Assembly (NCBI GenBank): GCA_964477115.1
Contig: CAYZCY010000007.1
Coordinates: 1 to 51,656 of the forward strand
Direction of reading: 5' to 3'
Length of the DNA stretch: 51,656 nt
Origin: RGIG3135 sp964477115
GTDB taxonomy: Bacteria > Actinomycetota > Coriobacteriia > Coriobacteriales > Eggerthellaceae
Part shown: positions 33,214 to 41,175 of the stretch, one piece after another
How positions within the stretch are numbered: position 1 is the first letter of the stretch
How the letters are laid out: each line of letters opens with the position of its first letter
The notes under the pieces: generated by a model
Databases searched by the model: none
What the model saw: only the letters and a program-made list of their open reading frames with translations
What the model was told of the DNA's origin: nothing
Translations under genes and position numbers: made by a program

Positions 33214-34161
33214 CTAAAGGAGCACGGGACCAAACCTGCCATCAGGATACCGGGCGACGGCACCTATACGCTCCGCATGGGCCAGCCAGAGCATCAACCA
33301 GGAAAGCGCATCAGCGTCAGGACAGACCTTCGAAGCGATTGCGCGCATTTCCTCCATCCCCAAAGGCTCGGCCCGCAAGGCGTCGAGCAGCACTTCCCCA
33401 CCCGCAAAGCCATCTCTGGTAAGATCCGCAAAACGAACCCTATACGCGTCCTTATTCGAGGCGCTTTCCTGACGAAGGCAGGCGAACAGCTCGAAGAGAA
33501 GTTCGTCAAAGCTTGTCTCGTCAATGATGGGACGCGCACCCTGAAAGATGAGGCGATTGGCGCCACGCGAGTGAGCCGAGGTGATGGAGCCCGGCACCGC
33601 AAGAACCTCTCTGCCAGCCGCCAAGGCCTCATCAGCCGTTGAGAAAGTCCCGGAAGGCAGACCTGCTTCAACGATAAGCGTTGCCTTGGCCAAGCCCGCA
33701 ATTAGCCGATTCCTCTCCCTAAAGGTAAAGGGCAGGGGTTTGAAAGACCATTCCTGTTCGGACACTACGGCCCCACCCCCATCGATAATGCGCTGAAACA
33801 GCGGTGCATTTTCAATGGGGTACATCTCATCAAGTCCCCCGCCGAGAAACGCCACCGTCTCTCCTCCTACCGCAAGGGCCGCCTCATGCGAGGCGGCATC
33901 ACAGCCGCGCGCTCCTCCGGAAATGATGCAGATGCCCCTTTCCGCCGCGCGGGAAGCAAAGCTGCGCGCGCAGCTGATGCCGTATGGCGTTGCACGCCGA
34001 GCTCCCACCACTGCCAATCCTTCGCTGAGAGCAGAGGGCTCACCGATTAGATAAAGGCTCTCTGGCGGCCTTTCGATTCTTCTTAAGGCCTCCGGGAAGT
34101 ATTTGTCTTCCGGCCGCAGCCGATACCGCGGGCCCTCAAGCCGATCGAGTCTCTTCACCAC
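33214..34161 (-). CDS. dprA: DNA-processing protein DprA
   Basis: A 315-residue DprA/Smf protein that loads RecA on incoming single-stranded DNA during transformation. The Rossmann core has VVGARRATPYG, SGGARGCDAASHEAAL, FLGGGLDEMYP, FTFRERNRLIAGL and VEAGLPSGTFSTADEAL. The C-terminal ~70 residues form a winged-helix-like domain. The start is GTG with GGAG seven bases upstream, and it follows the comM stop by two bases. It starts later than typical DprA, with almost none of the N-terminal helical (SAM-like) domain. Confidence 0.94.
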   Translation of the reverse strand: MVKRLDRLEGPRYRLRPEDKYFPEALRRIERPPESLYLIGEPSALSEGLAVVGARRATPYGISCARSFASRAAERGICIISGGARGCDAASHEAALAVGGETVAFLGGGLDEMYPIENAPLFQRIIDGGGAVVSEQEWSFKPLPFTFRERNRLIAGLAKATLIVEAGLPSGTFSTADEALAAGREVLAVPGSITSAHSRGANRLIFQGARPIIDETSFDELLFELFACLRQESASNKDAYRVRFADLTRDGFAGGEVLLDALRAEPLGMEEMRAIASKVCPDADALSWLMLWLAHAERIGAVARYPDGRFGPVLL

Positions 34162-34163
34162 CT

Positions 34164-35699
34164 TTACGCTCCTATCCCATCACGCAATCTGAAACCCAAA
34201 GCTTCGGCCACATGGCTTGATCGCACCTGTTCGTCCAAGGATAGATCCCCTATCGTTCGAGCTATGCCAGCAATTCTCACGATTGCCCTGCCGCTTAAGT
34301 CATAAGCTGCGGCCATCTGTTGCAGAAAAAGCTTTGCATCCTCGTCAAAACTGCGAAGAACATCCAAGCCCCCGCCCTCCGAAACGGACCGTTGCTGCAC
34401 GTCCTGTTCTTTTTGCTGACGCCAGCTGGCAAACTCGCGGGCCATAAGCACTCCCTCCCGCAGCTCTGACGAGCTTTTGCCGGGCCTGCCCTGAACCACT
34501 TCATGAGGGGGGATCCGGCGTATGTCCATATGCATGTCTATACGATCGATCAACGGCCCACCTATCCTTGCTTGATAGGCTTTTATCTGCGTATGCGTAC
34601 ATTCACACGAATGGGCATCATCTCCGTAATAACCGCAGGGGCAGGGATTCGATGCCGCAATGAGCACGAACTTGGCCGGGAACTGAATGCTTCCATCCGC
34701 GCGAGTGAGGTTTACCACACCGCTCTCCATGGGTTGACGAATGCTCTGCAAAACCGCGCTCGAGAATTCCCCGAGCTCGTCTAGGAACAAGACCCCGTTA
34801 TGTGCAAGCGTTATCTCCCCGGGCCTCACGGGCCTGCCCCCTCCCACAAGGCCAGCCATGGTGGCACTGTGATGAGGGCTTCTGAAAGGCCTTGCTCCAC
34901 CGAGAATGCTTGAAACATCCTCTCCTGCAACCGAGTGGACAACAGCCGCCTCCAGCGCTTCATCCTGCGTCAACGGCGGCAGAATACCTCCCAGACGGGA
35001 GGCGAGCATGGTTTTGCCTGAACCGGGAGGGCCCATCATGAGAAAGCCATGCCCTCCCGCCGCCGCAATCTGCAAAGCTCGCTTTGCAACCTCATGACCG
35101 CGCACATCGGAATAATCAAGTCGGTTTACTAACGTTTCAGGAACGCGCGTATCAAGATTCAGCTCAAAGCAAGGCTCACCTTTAGCCTGGCCATCCCCCT
35201 CTAGCAAGCACCTCAGCCTCAATAGCGAGTCGAGCTCAAATTGCCTGAAATCCTCCACGGGCACGCGGTCGCTTCCCGAAGCGCACAGGAGATCGTAGCC
35301 GTAGCTTCGAGCACACATGCCAAAGGCAAGCATACCCGACACCGGCCTCACCGCCCCCTCAAGAGAAAGCTCTCCCACGATGATCTTGCCTTCAAAGGTA
35401 TCTGGCGGAATCTGCAGCGTGGCTATGAGCAAACCGAGCGCTATGGGCAAATCAAAGCCCGAACCGCTCTTTCTCAGATCGGCGGGTGCCAAGTTGATGA
35501 CAACCTTATCCGCCGGCATAGAAAAGCCTGCGGCCTTAATGGCTGATTTCACGCGTTCGCGCGATTCCTGAACTGCCGTGTCGGGCATTCCCACTATGCT
35601 GATCCCCGGAAGACCCGTCGTTACCGAAACCTCCACAGAAACGGGTACTGCCTCTACGCCGCGCAAGGTGGCGCTTAGCAGGGTGCATCTGCCGTACAT
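34164..35699 (-). CDS. comM: YifB/ComM-family Mg-chelatase-like AAA+ ATPase
   Basis: A 511-residue AAA+ protein. ComM is a helicase promoting branch migration during natural transformation. An N-terminal Lon-like domain (about 1-165) is followed by the ATPase with Walker A GPPGSGKT, Walker B LFLDELGEF and a sensor region SNPCPCGYYG. A Mg-chelatase C-terminal domain completes it. The ATG at 35699 has GGAG five bases upstream. An ATG six codons earlier overlaps yraN. It forms a run with yraN and dprA. Confidence 0.94.
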   Translation of the reverse strand: MYGRCTLLSATLRGVEAVPVSVEVSVTTGLPGISIVGMPDTAVQESRERVKSAIKAAGFSMPADKVVINLAPADLRKSGSGFDLPIALGLLIATLQIPPDTFEGKIIVGELSLEGAVRPVSGMLAFGMCARSYGYDLLCASGSDRVPVEDFRQFELDSLLRLRCLLEGDGQAKGEPCFELNLDTRVPETLVNRLDYSDVRGHEVAKRALQIAAAGGHGFLMMGPPGSGKTMLASRLGGILPPLTQDEALEAAVVHSVAGEDVSSILGGARPFRSPHHSATMAGLVGGGRPVRPGEITLAHNGVLFLDELGEFSSAVLQSIRQPMESGVVNLTRADGSIQFPAKFVLIAASNPCPCGYYGDDAHSCECTHTQIKAYQARIGGPLIDRIDMHMDIRRIPPHEVVQGRPGKSSSELREGVLMAREFASWRQQKEQDVQQRSVSEGGGLDVLRSFDEDAKLFLQQMAAAYDLSGRAIVRIAGIARTIGDLSLDEQVRSSHVAEALGFRLRDGIGA

Positions 35700-35701
35700 G
35701 G

Positions 35702-36226
35702 TCACTCCATGGCGCAAAACGCGCCGATGTGGTGCTTGATCAACGCCCGATCGCTCGCGATTACCATGATGGAGATAACGTCGAAGCGGACGGCAATGTC
35801 AACCTCGTCGTATTCGGCAAGATAAGCCAGCGCGATCTTCTCATAGCGCGATCTCTTACGAGCGGTGACCGACTCGGCGGGAAAGCCCTTGCGCGTATCC
35901 GTACGCGTCTTGACCTCCACGAAAACGAGCGCGCCATCATCGTCGCGGGCAACGATATCTGCCTCACCCGCAAAGCACTTCCAGTTGCGATCGAGAATGT
36001 CATAGCCGCGACGCTGCAAATAGCGAACAGCCGCTTCTTCGCCGCGAAGGCCAAGCTCGCGACTGGTGAGGAAAGGCTCATCTTCGCAAAGCTGACCATC
36101 AACCCCGTGTTGCAGATCATCACATTGGGGGTCAATGCTTTCAGGACATGCGTCCACAGCGCCTTCTTGAGCCATGTCGAAATCACCCGATTCCTCAAGC
36201 CAATGGGCCGTATTGCTGTTGTCCAT
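35702..36226 (-). CDS. yraN: YraN/UPF0102-family predicted endonuclease
   Basis: A 174-residue protein. Residues ~57-174 are the UPF0102 domain of the restriction-endonuclease-like fold: GEEAAVRYLQRRGYDILDRN, then the nuclease signature GEADIVARD and FVEVKTRT (the D...ExK core). The first ~55 residues are acidic with no known domain, and most family members lack them. The function of YraN is unproven. The start has GAGGAG nine bases upstream. It comes before comM and dprA, the usual order. Confidence 0.9.
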   Translation of the reverse strand: MDNSNTAHWLEESGDFDMAQEGAVDACPESIDPQCDDLQHGVDGQLCEDEPFLTSRELGLRGEEAAVRYLQRRGYDILDRNWKCFAGEADIVARDDDGALVFVEVKTRTDTRKGFPAESVTARKRSRYEKIALAYLAEYDEVDIAVRFDVISIMVIASDRALIKHHIGAFCAME

Positions 36227-36368
36227 GACAACTCCTCTCTATCGACTGCGTGATATCAGCCTAAAAGGGAAGTGTCGGGCAAAAGTCCCAAACTTGTCTG
36301 ATAGCAGGCTCAAGTTAGTCCCAACGCCGTCCCCCGTTTGAAAGCGTTGGCATGCCTTGATATCAAAT

Positions 36369-37157
36369 CTAAAACAGCGACTCCTGCATGAAGGAGCCGC
36401 AGAAGGATACGCGGTGAATGGGGCTCAGACCGTAGCGTTTCACCGCTTCAATATGGTCGGCGCTGGCGTAACCCTTGTTGGATTCGAATCCGTATTCGGG
36501 ATAGCTTTGCGCGTAGGCGTCCATAAGGGCATCTCGCTCGACCTTCGCGACGATGGAAGCCGCAGCGATAGAGGCGCACTTGGCATCGCCCTTGATCACG
36601 TTCACCTCACGCGGGTCAAGCCTCAAGGGATTGCCGTCTAGCAATACGATATCGGGGCTGATGCCTATGGACTCAACGGCCTCGATAGCACGGCGAAACG
36701 CTACGACAAGCGATGAGGTCATGCCAGCTGCATCGATTTCACGAGGCTGGATGTATTGAACGTTCCAGGCGAGAGCCACCTGCTTAATCTGCTCCGCGAT
36801 GCGCTCGCGAGCCTCAGGCTTTACCTGCTTCGAGTCGTTCAGGCCCTCGATGCGCACATCCCTCGGCAGCACGACGGCTCCGATAGCCAAAGGACCGGCA
36901 ATGGGACCACGACCCACCTCGTCCAAACCGAGTATCACCGAACAGGAGCGCTCCTCGGCTAAGGATGCCTCAAAGGAATACATGCCCTCAAGGCGTTTGC
37001 GCTCCTCGAGCTCGGCTGCAATGCGCTTTCGCGCCACCTCAATAGCCGACCTCACACCCTTGCGCGTATCAGCCATAAGCGAGCGCTCAAGCGCCTCGAA
37101 CTCCTCGGGGCCTGCCTTCTGCAGCTGCTGCTTTATTTCGGGAACCGTAAGATCCAT
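36369..37157 (-). CDS. rnhB: Ribonuclease HII
   Basis: A 262-residue RNase HII that nicks RNA-DNA hybrids and removes misinserted ribonucleotides. The catalytic motif LGLDEVGRGPIAGP is at about 75-88, and the later acidic residues lie in DIVLLDGNP and SIAAASIVAKVERD. The N-terminal ~70 residues form the helical extension seen in Gram-positive RNase HII (MTVTEIKxxL-like opening). GGAG precedes the ATG. It follows rplS beyond that gene's terminator. Confidence 0.95.
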   Translation of the reverse strand: MDLTVPEIKQQLQKAGPEEFEALERSLMADTRKGVRSAIEVARKRIAAELEERKRLEGMYSFEASLAEERSCSVILGLDEVGRGPIAGPLAIGAVVLPRDVRIEGLNDSKQVKPEARERIAEQIKQVALAWNVQYIQPREIDAAGMTSSLVVAFRRAIEAVESIGISPDIVLLDGNPLRLDPREVNVIKGDAKCASIAAASIVAKVERDALMDAYAQSYPEYGFESNKGYASADHIEAVKRYGLSPIHRVSFCGSFMQESLF

Positions 37158-37170
37158 ATGCGCTCCTATA

Positions 37171-37196
37171 AGAAAAGAGGGCCTTTCGGCCCTCTT
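37171..37196 (-). terminator. Terminator of rplS
   Basis: A nine-pair stem (37175-37183 with 37188-37196) and a four-base loop, followed on the minus strand by a TTCTTAT tract. It sits between rplS and rnhB and would limit read-through into rnhB. Confidence 0.8.
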
Positions 37197-37204
37197 CGTG
37201 ATTC

Positions 37205-37552
37205 TTAGCGGAAAGACTTTTCCTTGATCTTTGCAGCCTTGCCCACCTTGTCGCGCAGGTAGTAAAGCTTTGCACGACGAACATCGCCGCGACGTACAAC
37301 CTCGATCTTCTCAATCTTCGGGGAGTGAACCGGGAAGGTACGCTCAACGCCGACGGAGAAGCTGATCTTGCGAACAGTGAAAGTCTCGCGGCTGGAAGCA
37401 CCGTGACGACGGATGACGTCACCCTGGAAAACCTGGATACGCTCACGGTTGCCCTCGGTAATACGATAGTGGACCTTCACGTTGTCGCCCACGTTAAACT
37501 CAGGAAGATCCTGCTTAATCTGCTGCTGCTCGATAGCGCGAATGATGTCCAT
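37205..37552 (-). CDS. rplS: 50S ribosomal protein L19
   Basis: A 115-residue ribosomal protein at the 30S-50S interface. The family pattern FNVGDNVKVHYRITEGNRER, FQGDVIRRHG, SFSVGVERTFPVHSP and RAKLYYLRDKVGKAAKIKE is intact, and length is standard. AAGGAA precedes the ATG. It has its own strong promoter and terminator. In many genomes it follows trmD directly, but here it is about 11 kb away from trmD. Confidence 0.98.
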   Translation of the reverse strand: MDIIRAIEQQQIKQDLPEFNVGDNVKVHYRITEGNRERIQVFQGDVIRRHGASSRETFTVRKISFSVGVERTFPVHSPKIEKIEVVRRGDVRRAKLYYLRDKVGKAAKIKEKSFR

Positions 37553-37618
37553 TGTCGATTCCTTCTATATTGTCACGTTTACATTCATGTATCGTTTTAG
37601 TTAAAGACACGATCAGAT

Positions 37619-37647
37619 ATTATATGACCATCTTAGAGCTTATGCAA
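37619..37647 (-). promoter_or_regulatory. Promoter of rplS
   Basis: On the minus strand, -35 TTGCAT (37642-37647), exactly 17 bases, then a perfect -10 TATAAT (37619-37624). The leader is about 60 bases. Confidence 0.8.
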
Positions 37648-37762
37648 GAGAAAATCCTTGATCAAAGGCCAAATTCTTCGCATTTCAGCAGGCTTGATCA
37701 AAGATACGCCTGGGTCTATCCTTGCGTATCGCCCAAGCGCTTAGCTTCCCCGCTCCTCATAG

Positions 37763-38086
37763 CTAAATTAGCAGCAAAAGAGCGTAGGCCGCAACACCCG
37801 CAATTCCACTCCACAGCAAAGACTTGGTCTTCATGGCAACAACCACGACACACAGAGCTGCGGCGATGGGCAAAAGGCCGGGCCACAAGCCCACGTCAAG
37901 CATGCCGGGATTGAGCAGGTCGTTTGCAACGAGGGCCGCAAAGGCTGCAGGCGGGATGAAGCCAAGCGCTCTACCCAGGGTCGGGGGAAGCTCCTTGCCC
38001 TTCAGGATGAACAGCGGCAGGACGCGGCAAGCCAACATGGTGAGGCTGCAGACAACTAGGACGATGAAGAACTCACTCCAGCTCAC
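37763..38086 (-). CDS. azlD: Branched-chain amino-acid exporter small subunit AzlD
   Basis: A 107-residue membrane protein with about four hydrophobic segments (4-22, 40-56, 63-80, 88-105). It has the AzlD pattern: an early TMLACRVLPLFILKGKELPP and an FIPPAAFAALV region. With AzlC it forms a two-component exporter of branched-chain amino acids and analogues. The GTG start overlaps the azlC stop (GTGA, four bases). Confidence 0.92.
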   Translation of the reverse strand: MSWSEFFIVLVVCSLTMLACRVLPLFILKGKELPPTLGRALGFIPPAAFAALVANDLLNPGMLDVGLWPGLLPIAAALCVVVVAMKTKSLLWSGIAGVAAYALLLLI

Positions 38087-38796
38087 TGCCCCACCTCCTG
38101 CTTGCGCGCCAGGCCCTTATCGCGCAGAGCGGCAAAGATCATGGCGCCAGCTACGCCAAGGATGGCGCCCACCAAAATGGCGGGGCCCGTAAGGCCAAGA
38201 GCCTTGCACAGGTACACGCCCAGCATGGCGCACACGATGGCTACCAAGTTCGGGGTGGTCATCTTCTGCGTAACGAGAAGGCAGATAAAGATCGACGTCA
38301 TGGCGAAGGCGGCGATGTTAAGGGGTATGCCGATGGCGTTGCCCACGAGCACGCCCAGCATGTTCGATACCGTCCAAGAGCTCTGGGAGAACAGGTTGAC
38401 GAAAAGCGCGCGATCGACCGACCATTCGCCTTCCTCGAACTTGGCCGTAGAAACGCCGTAACTCTCGTCGGTTACCGTAGCGGCGAAGAAGAAAGCGAGC
38501 TTTTTGGAGACTCCCTGGCACTCCGGGGCAAAGGATGCGGAATAGAGCATCTGACGGGTGTTAACCAGGGAAATGCTTGCAATGATGGAGGCCAGAGGGG
38601 ATGCCGCCAAGTACATGTTGGGCAGCATAAACTGACCAGCCCCCGAATAAAACAAAGCCGAGAGCAAAAAGACCTGCAAGACGTTAAGGCCGATGGAATC
38701 GCACAGAATGCCGCAGGGTATGCCAATAGCCACGTAGCCGAGCATGATGGGAACGGCGGCGCGGAAAGCTTCCTTGATATGTTGCTTCTTAATCAC
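38083..38796 (-). CDS. azlC: Branched-chain amino-acid exporter large subunit AzlC
   Basis: A 237-residue membrane protein of the AzlC family with several hydrophobic helices. Signatures are the early AFRAAVPIMLGYVAIGIPCG, FYSGAGQFM and the NTRQMLYSASF stretch. It is the main part of the AzlCD exporter, also called LIV-E in actinobacteria. The start is GTG with no ribosome site. A TATAAT lies 11 bases upstream, so the leader would be about four bases. Confidence 0.92.
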   Translation of the reverse strand: MIKKQHIKEAFRAAVPIMLGYVAIGIPCGILCDSIGLNVLQVFLLSALFYSGAGQFMLPNMYLAASPLASIIASISLVNTRQMLYSASFAPECQGVSKKLAFFFAATVTDESYGVSTAKFEEGEWSVDRALFVNLFSQSSWTVSNMLGVLVGNAIGIPLNIAAFAMTSIFICLLVTQKMTTPNLVAIVCAMLGVYLCKALGLTGPAILVGAILGVAGAMIFAALRDKGLARKQEVGQ

Positions 38797-38807
38797 AGCA
38801 ATGTGAG

Positions 38808-38813
38808 ATTATA
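38808..38813 (-). promoter_or_regulatory. -10 element of azlCD
   Basis: A perfect TATAAT on the minus strand, 11 bases before the azlC GTG, in the 36-base gap after dgt. The -35 is poor. A near-leaderless transcript is predicted. Confidence 0.5.
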
Positions 38814-38832
38814 TCCCACTTGAATTTTGATG

Positions 38833-39876
38833 CTAGTAATGAATGCTGTTGGGAAGGAAGATCTTCTGGAACTGGCTTTTCGCGAAGCGGTCGGTCATGC
38901 AGGCAACGAAGTCTGTCACAGCCCTCAGGTCATCACCGCCGCTTATGAGTCGATACTCCTCTGGCACTTGGTCGATATTGGCAGCATAGTAGTCGAAAAG
39001 GCATTCGATAAGGCGTTTTGCCTTCTCAGCCTCCTCCATCACCACCTCAGATTTGTACACGCGGTCATGCAGGAAGGCGCGCAGCTCCATCATGGCGTCC
39101 CAAACAGGCTGGCTCATGCGAATGTCGTCTTCGAGCTGGCTGGTCTCGACAAGATCGTGCACCAGGGTTTGTATACGAGAGGAATGATCGGGACCGAGCA
39201 CCCGATGGGTAGATTCGGGCAGGTCTTCTTCGCAAAGCACGCCCGCTCGAATGGCGTCGTCTATGTCGTGATTCACATAAGCAATGCGATCCGCAACGGA
39301 AACCACGCGACCCTCAAGCGTTTCGGGGCGCTGCTCGCCCGTATGGCGCAGAATACCATCGCGAACCTCGAACGTGAGGTTGAGGCCCTTTCCCGAGTTT
39401 TCGATGACATCAACCACGCGAAGGCTCTGCTCGTTATGAAGGTAGAGGTTTGGCACCTGGGATGAATCCTGCGAAATCCCACGATGGCGGGCGATGCTTT
39501 TCGCAACCGCTTCCTCCCCCGTGTGTCCAAAGGGCGTATGACCCAAATCGTGGCCAAGGGATATGGCCTCCGTCAGATCCTCGTTGAGCGCGAGAGCGCG
39601 GGAAATGGTTCTGGCGATCTGGGAAACCTCGAGGGTATGAGTTAAGCGGGAGCGATAATGGTCACCTTCCGCGGCGAGGAACACCTGGGTTTTGTGAGAC
39701 AGGCGGCGGAAGGACTTGGTATGCAGGATCTTGTCACGATCCCTTTGGAAATCGTTGCGGAGCAAATCGGGATCCGAGGACCTCAAGCGGCCTTCGCCAT
39801 CACGAGACCGAGCAGCGTCCGAAGACAAGGCCAGGTACTCCCTCTCTTCCTGATCTTCCCTTTTAATGACCAACAT
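38833..39876 (-). CDS. dgt: dNTP triphosphohydrolase (dGTPase-like)
   Basis: A 347-residue HD-domain enzyme that cuts triphosphate from deoxynucleoside triphosphates. It has KSFRRLSHKTQVF, then the HD metal site His-Thr (SRLTHTLEVSQIARTI) and GHDLGHTPFGHTGE, with a later DRIAYVNHDIDDA. Length is closer to the short dGTPase-like subgroup than to E. coli Dgt (505). GAGGAG precedes the ATG. It is likely co-transcribed after mtnA, with a 66-base gap. Confidence 0.94.
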   Translation of the reverse strand: MLVIKREDQEEREYLALSSDAARSRDGEGRLRSSDPDLLRNDFQRDRDKILHTKSFRRLSHKTQVFLAAEGDHYRSRLTHTLEVSQIARTISRALALNEDLTEAISLGHDLGHTPFGHTGEEAVAKSIARHRGISQDSSQVPNLYLHNEQSLRVVDVIENSGKGLNLTFEVRDGILRHTGEQRPETLEGRVVSVADRIAYVNHDIDDAIRAGVLCEEDLPESTHRVLGPDHSSRIQTLVHDLVETSQLEDDIRMSQPVWDAMMELRAFLHDRVYKSEVVMEEAEKAKRLIECLFDYYAANIDQVPEEYRLISGGDDLRAVTDFVACMTDRFAKSQFQKIFLPNSIHY

Positions 39877-39942
39877 GCCGTACTCCTCAAGCCTTAAGTG
39901 TCAAATCCGCCCTCATGCGAGAACATAGTGAGGCTTGTCACC

Positions 39943-41037
39943 TCATTCGAACAGATCGCTATGGGCAACAGCCAATTTATCGGGATCAAAGGCGCCGCGT
40001 TCGGTAACGATCTTGGTAATCAGATGAGCGGGCGTCACATCAAACGCAGGGTTGTACACCTCAACGCCTTTCATCGGCAAGGGCAGAACCTCGTTCGAAC
40101 TGCGATGTTCGATGACGATCTGATCTCCCGATGCCAAGCTGAAATCAAGCGTGCTCGAAGGGGCGACGACAAAGAAGGGAACGTCGTGATGCTTGGCAAG
40201 AACCGCCAAACCATAGGTGCCGATCTTGTTTGCAGCATCACCGTTTGCCGTAATGCGGTCAGCTCCGACCACGATGGCATCCACCTCGCCTTTTGCCATA
40301 AGGCTCGCCGCCATGTTGTCGCAGATAAGGGTTACGGGAAGACCGGCTTTGGCAAGCTCCCAAACCGTCAGACGAGCACCCTGACCGACCGGGCGGGTTT
40401 CGTCAGCGTACACGTGCTTGACCTTGCCCTGCTCGGCCGCTGCATAGACCACGCCGAGCGCCGTCCCGAAAAAGACCGTCGCGAGACTGCCGGCATTGCA
40501 ATGAGTGAGAAGGCGAGCGTTATGAGGGATCAACTCCGCGCCATGGGCCCCCATAGCCCTGTTGATGGCTTCATCTTGACGCTCCATGGCCTTGACCTCG
40601 GCAAACAAAGCTTCGGCAAGCAACTCGAGCGCTTGCTCCTCAGCCAAAAGCTCCGATGCGATCGAGCGCATGCGACGCACGCCCCAGGCAAGGTTCACCG
40701 CCGTCGGGCGAGCCGTTTCAACCTCATGCGAGACATCGGCAAGCTCTTGGGCGAAAACGTCATGAGCACAGGCGCACCCAGCTTCCCTGGCTTTCGGAAC
40801 GCCGCAATTGCCTGCCCAAAGAGCAATGGCGGCGGCACCCGCAACACCGATCGCAGGTGCTCCGCGCACGGCAAGCGTCTTGATGGCATCCACCACGCAT
40901 TTCCAGTCCTCGGTGCGCTCCATCACAAGCGCGCCCGGCAGCAATCGCTCGTCAATGTATTCGAAGGCAAAGGCGCCACTTTCAGTTTTGACAAGTTCAA
41001 GCGTTCTCGGCAATTGACTTAGATCAAACATCCGCAT
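39943..41037 (-). CDS. mtnA: S-methyl-5-thioribose-1-phosphate isomerase
   Basis: A 364-residue eIF-2B-like enzyme isomerising methylthioribose 1-phosphate to methylthioribulose 1-phosphate in methionine salvage. Catalytic Cys180 is in THCNAGSLAT and Asp260 in VGADRITANGD. NKIGTY and the early VRGAPAIGVAGAA are typical. GAAGG lies three bases before the first ATG and nine before an ATG two codons in, so either start may be used. No other salvage gene is in this window. Confidence 0.94.
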   Translation of the reverse strand: MRMFDLSQLPRTLELVKTESGAFAFEYIDERLLPGALVMERTEDWKCVVDAIKTLAVRGAPAIGVAGAAAIALWAGNCGVPKAREAGCACAHDVFAQELADVSHEVETARPTAVNLAWGVRRMRSIASELLAEEQALELLAEALFAEVKAMERQDEAINRAMGAHGAELIPHNARLLTHCNAGSLATVFFGTALGVVYAAAEQGKVKHVYADETRPVGQGARLTVWELAKAGLPVTLICDNMAASLMAKGEVDAIVVGADRITANGDAANKIGTYGLAVLAKHHDVPFFVVAPSSTLDFSLASGDQIVIEHRSSNEVLPLPMKGVEVYNPAFDVTPAHLITKIVTERGAFDPDKLAVAHSDLFE

Positions 41038-41122
41038 ATACCTTCGATAAGCAGCTTAAATTCAGGCAACGATTGTAACACGCGCTCCGCCATGCCCTAC
41101 GTATTCCGGATCCTAATGCAAA

Positions 41123-41151
41123 GGTGCCCCGACACAAAATGCCGGGGCACC
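41123..41151 (-). terminator. Terminator of ppdK
   Basis: A nine-pair GC-rich stem (41123-41131 with 41143-41151) followed on the minus strand by TTTGC. It lies about 25 bases after the ppdK stop. The T tract is short but the stem is very stable. Confidence 0.75.
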
Positions 41152-41175
41152 GAAGAATCAAAGGGACAGACGCGC

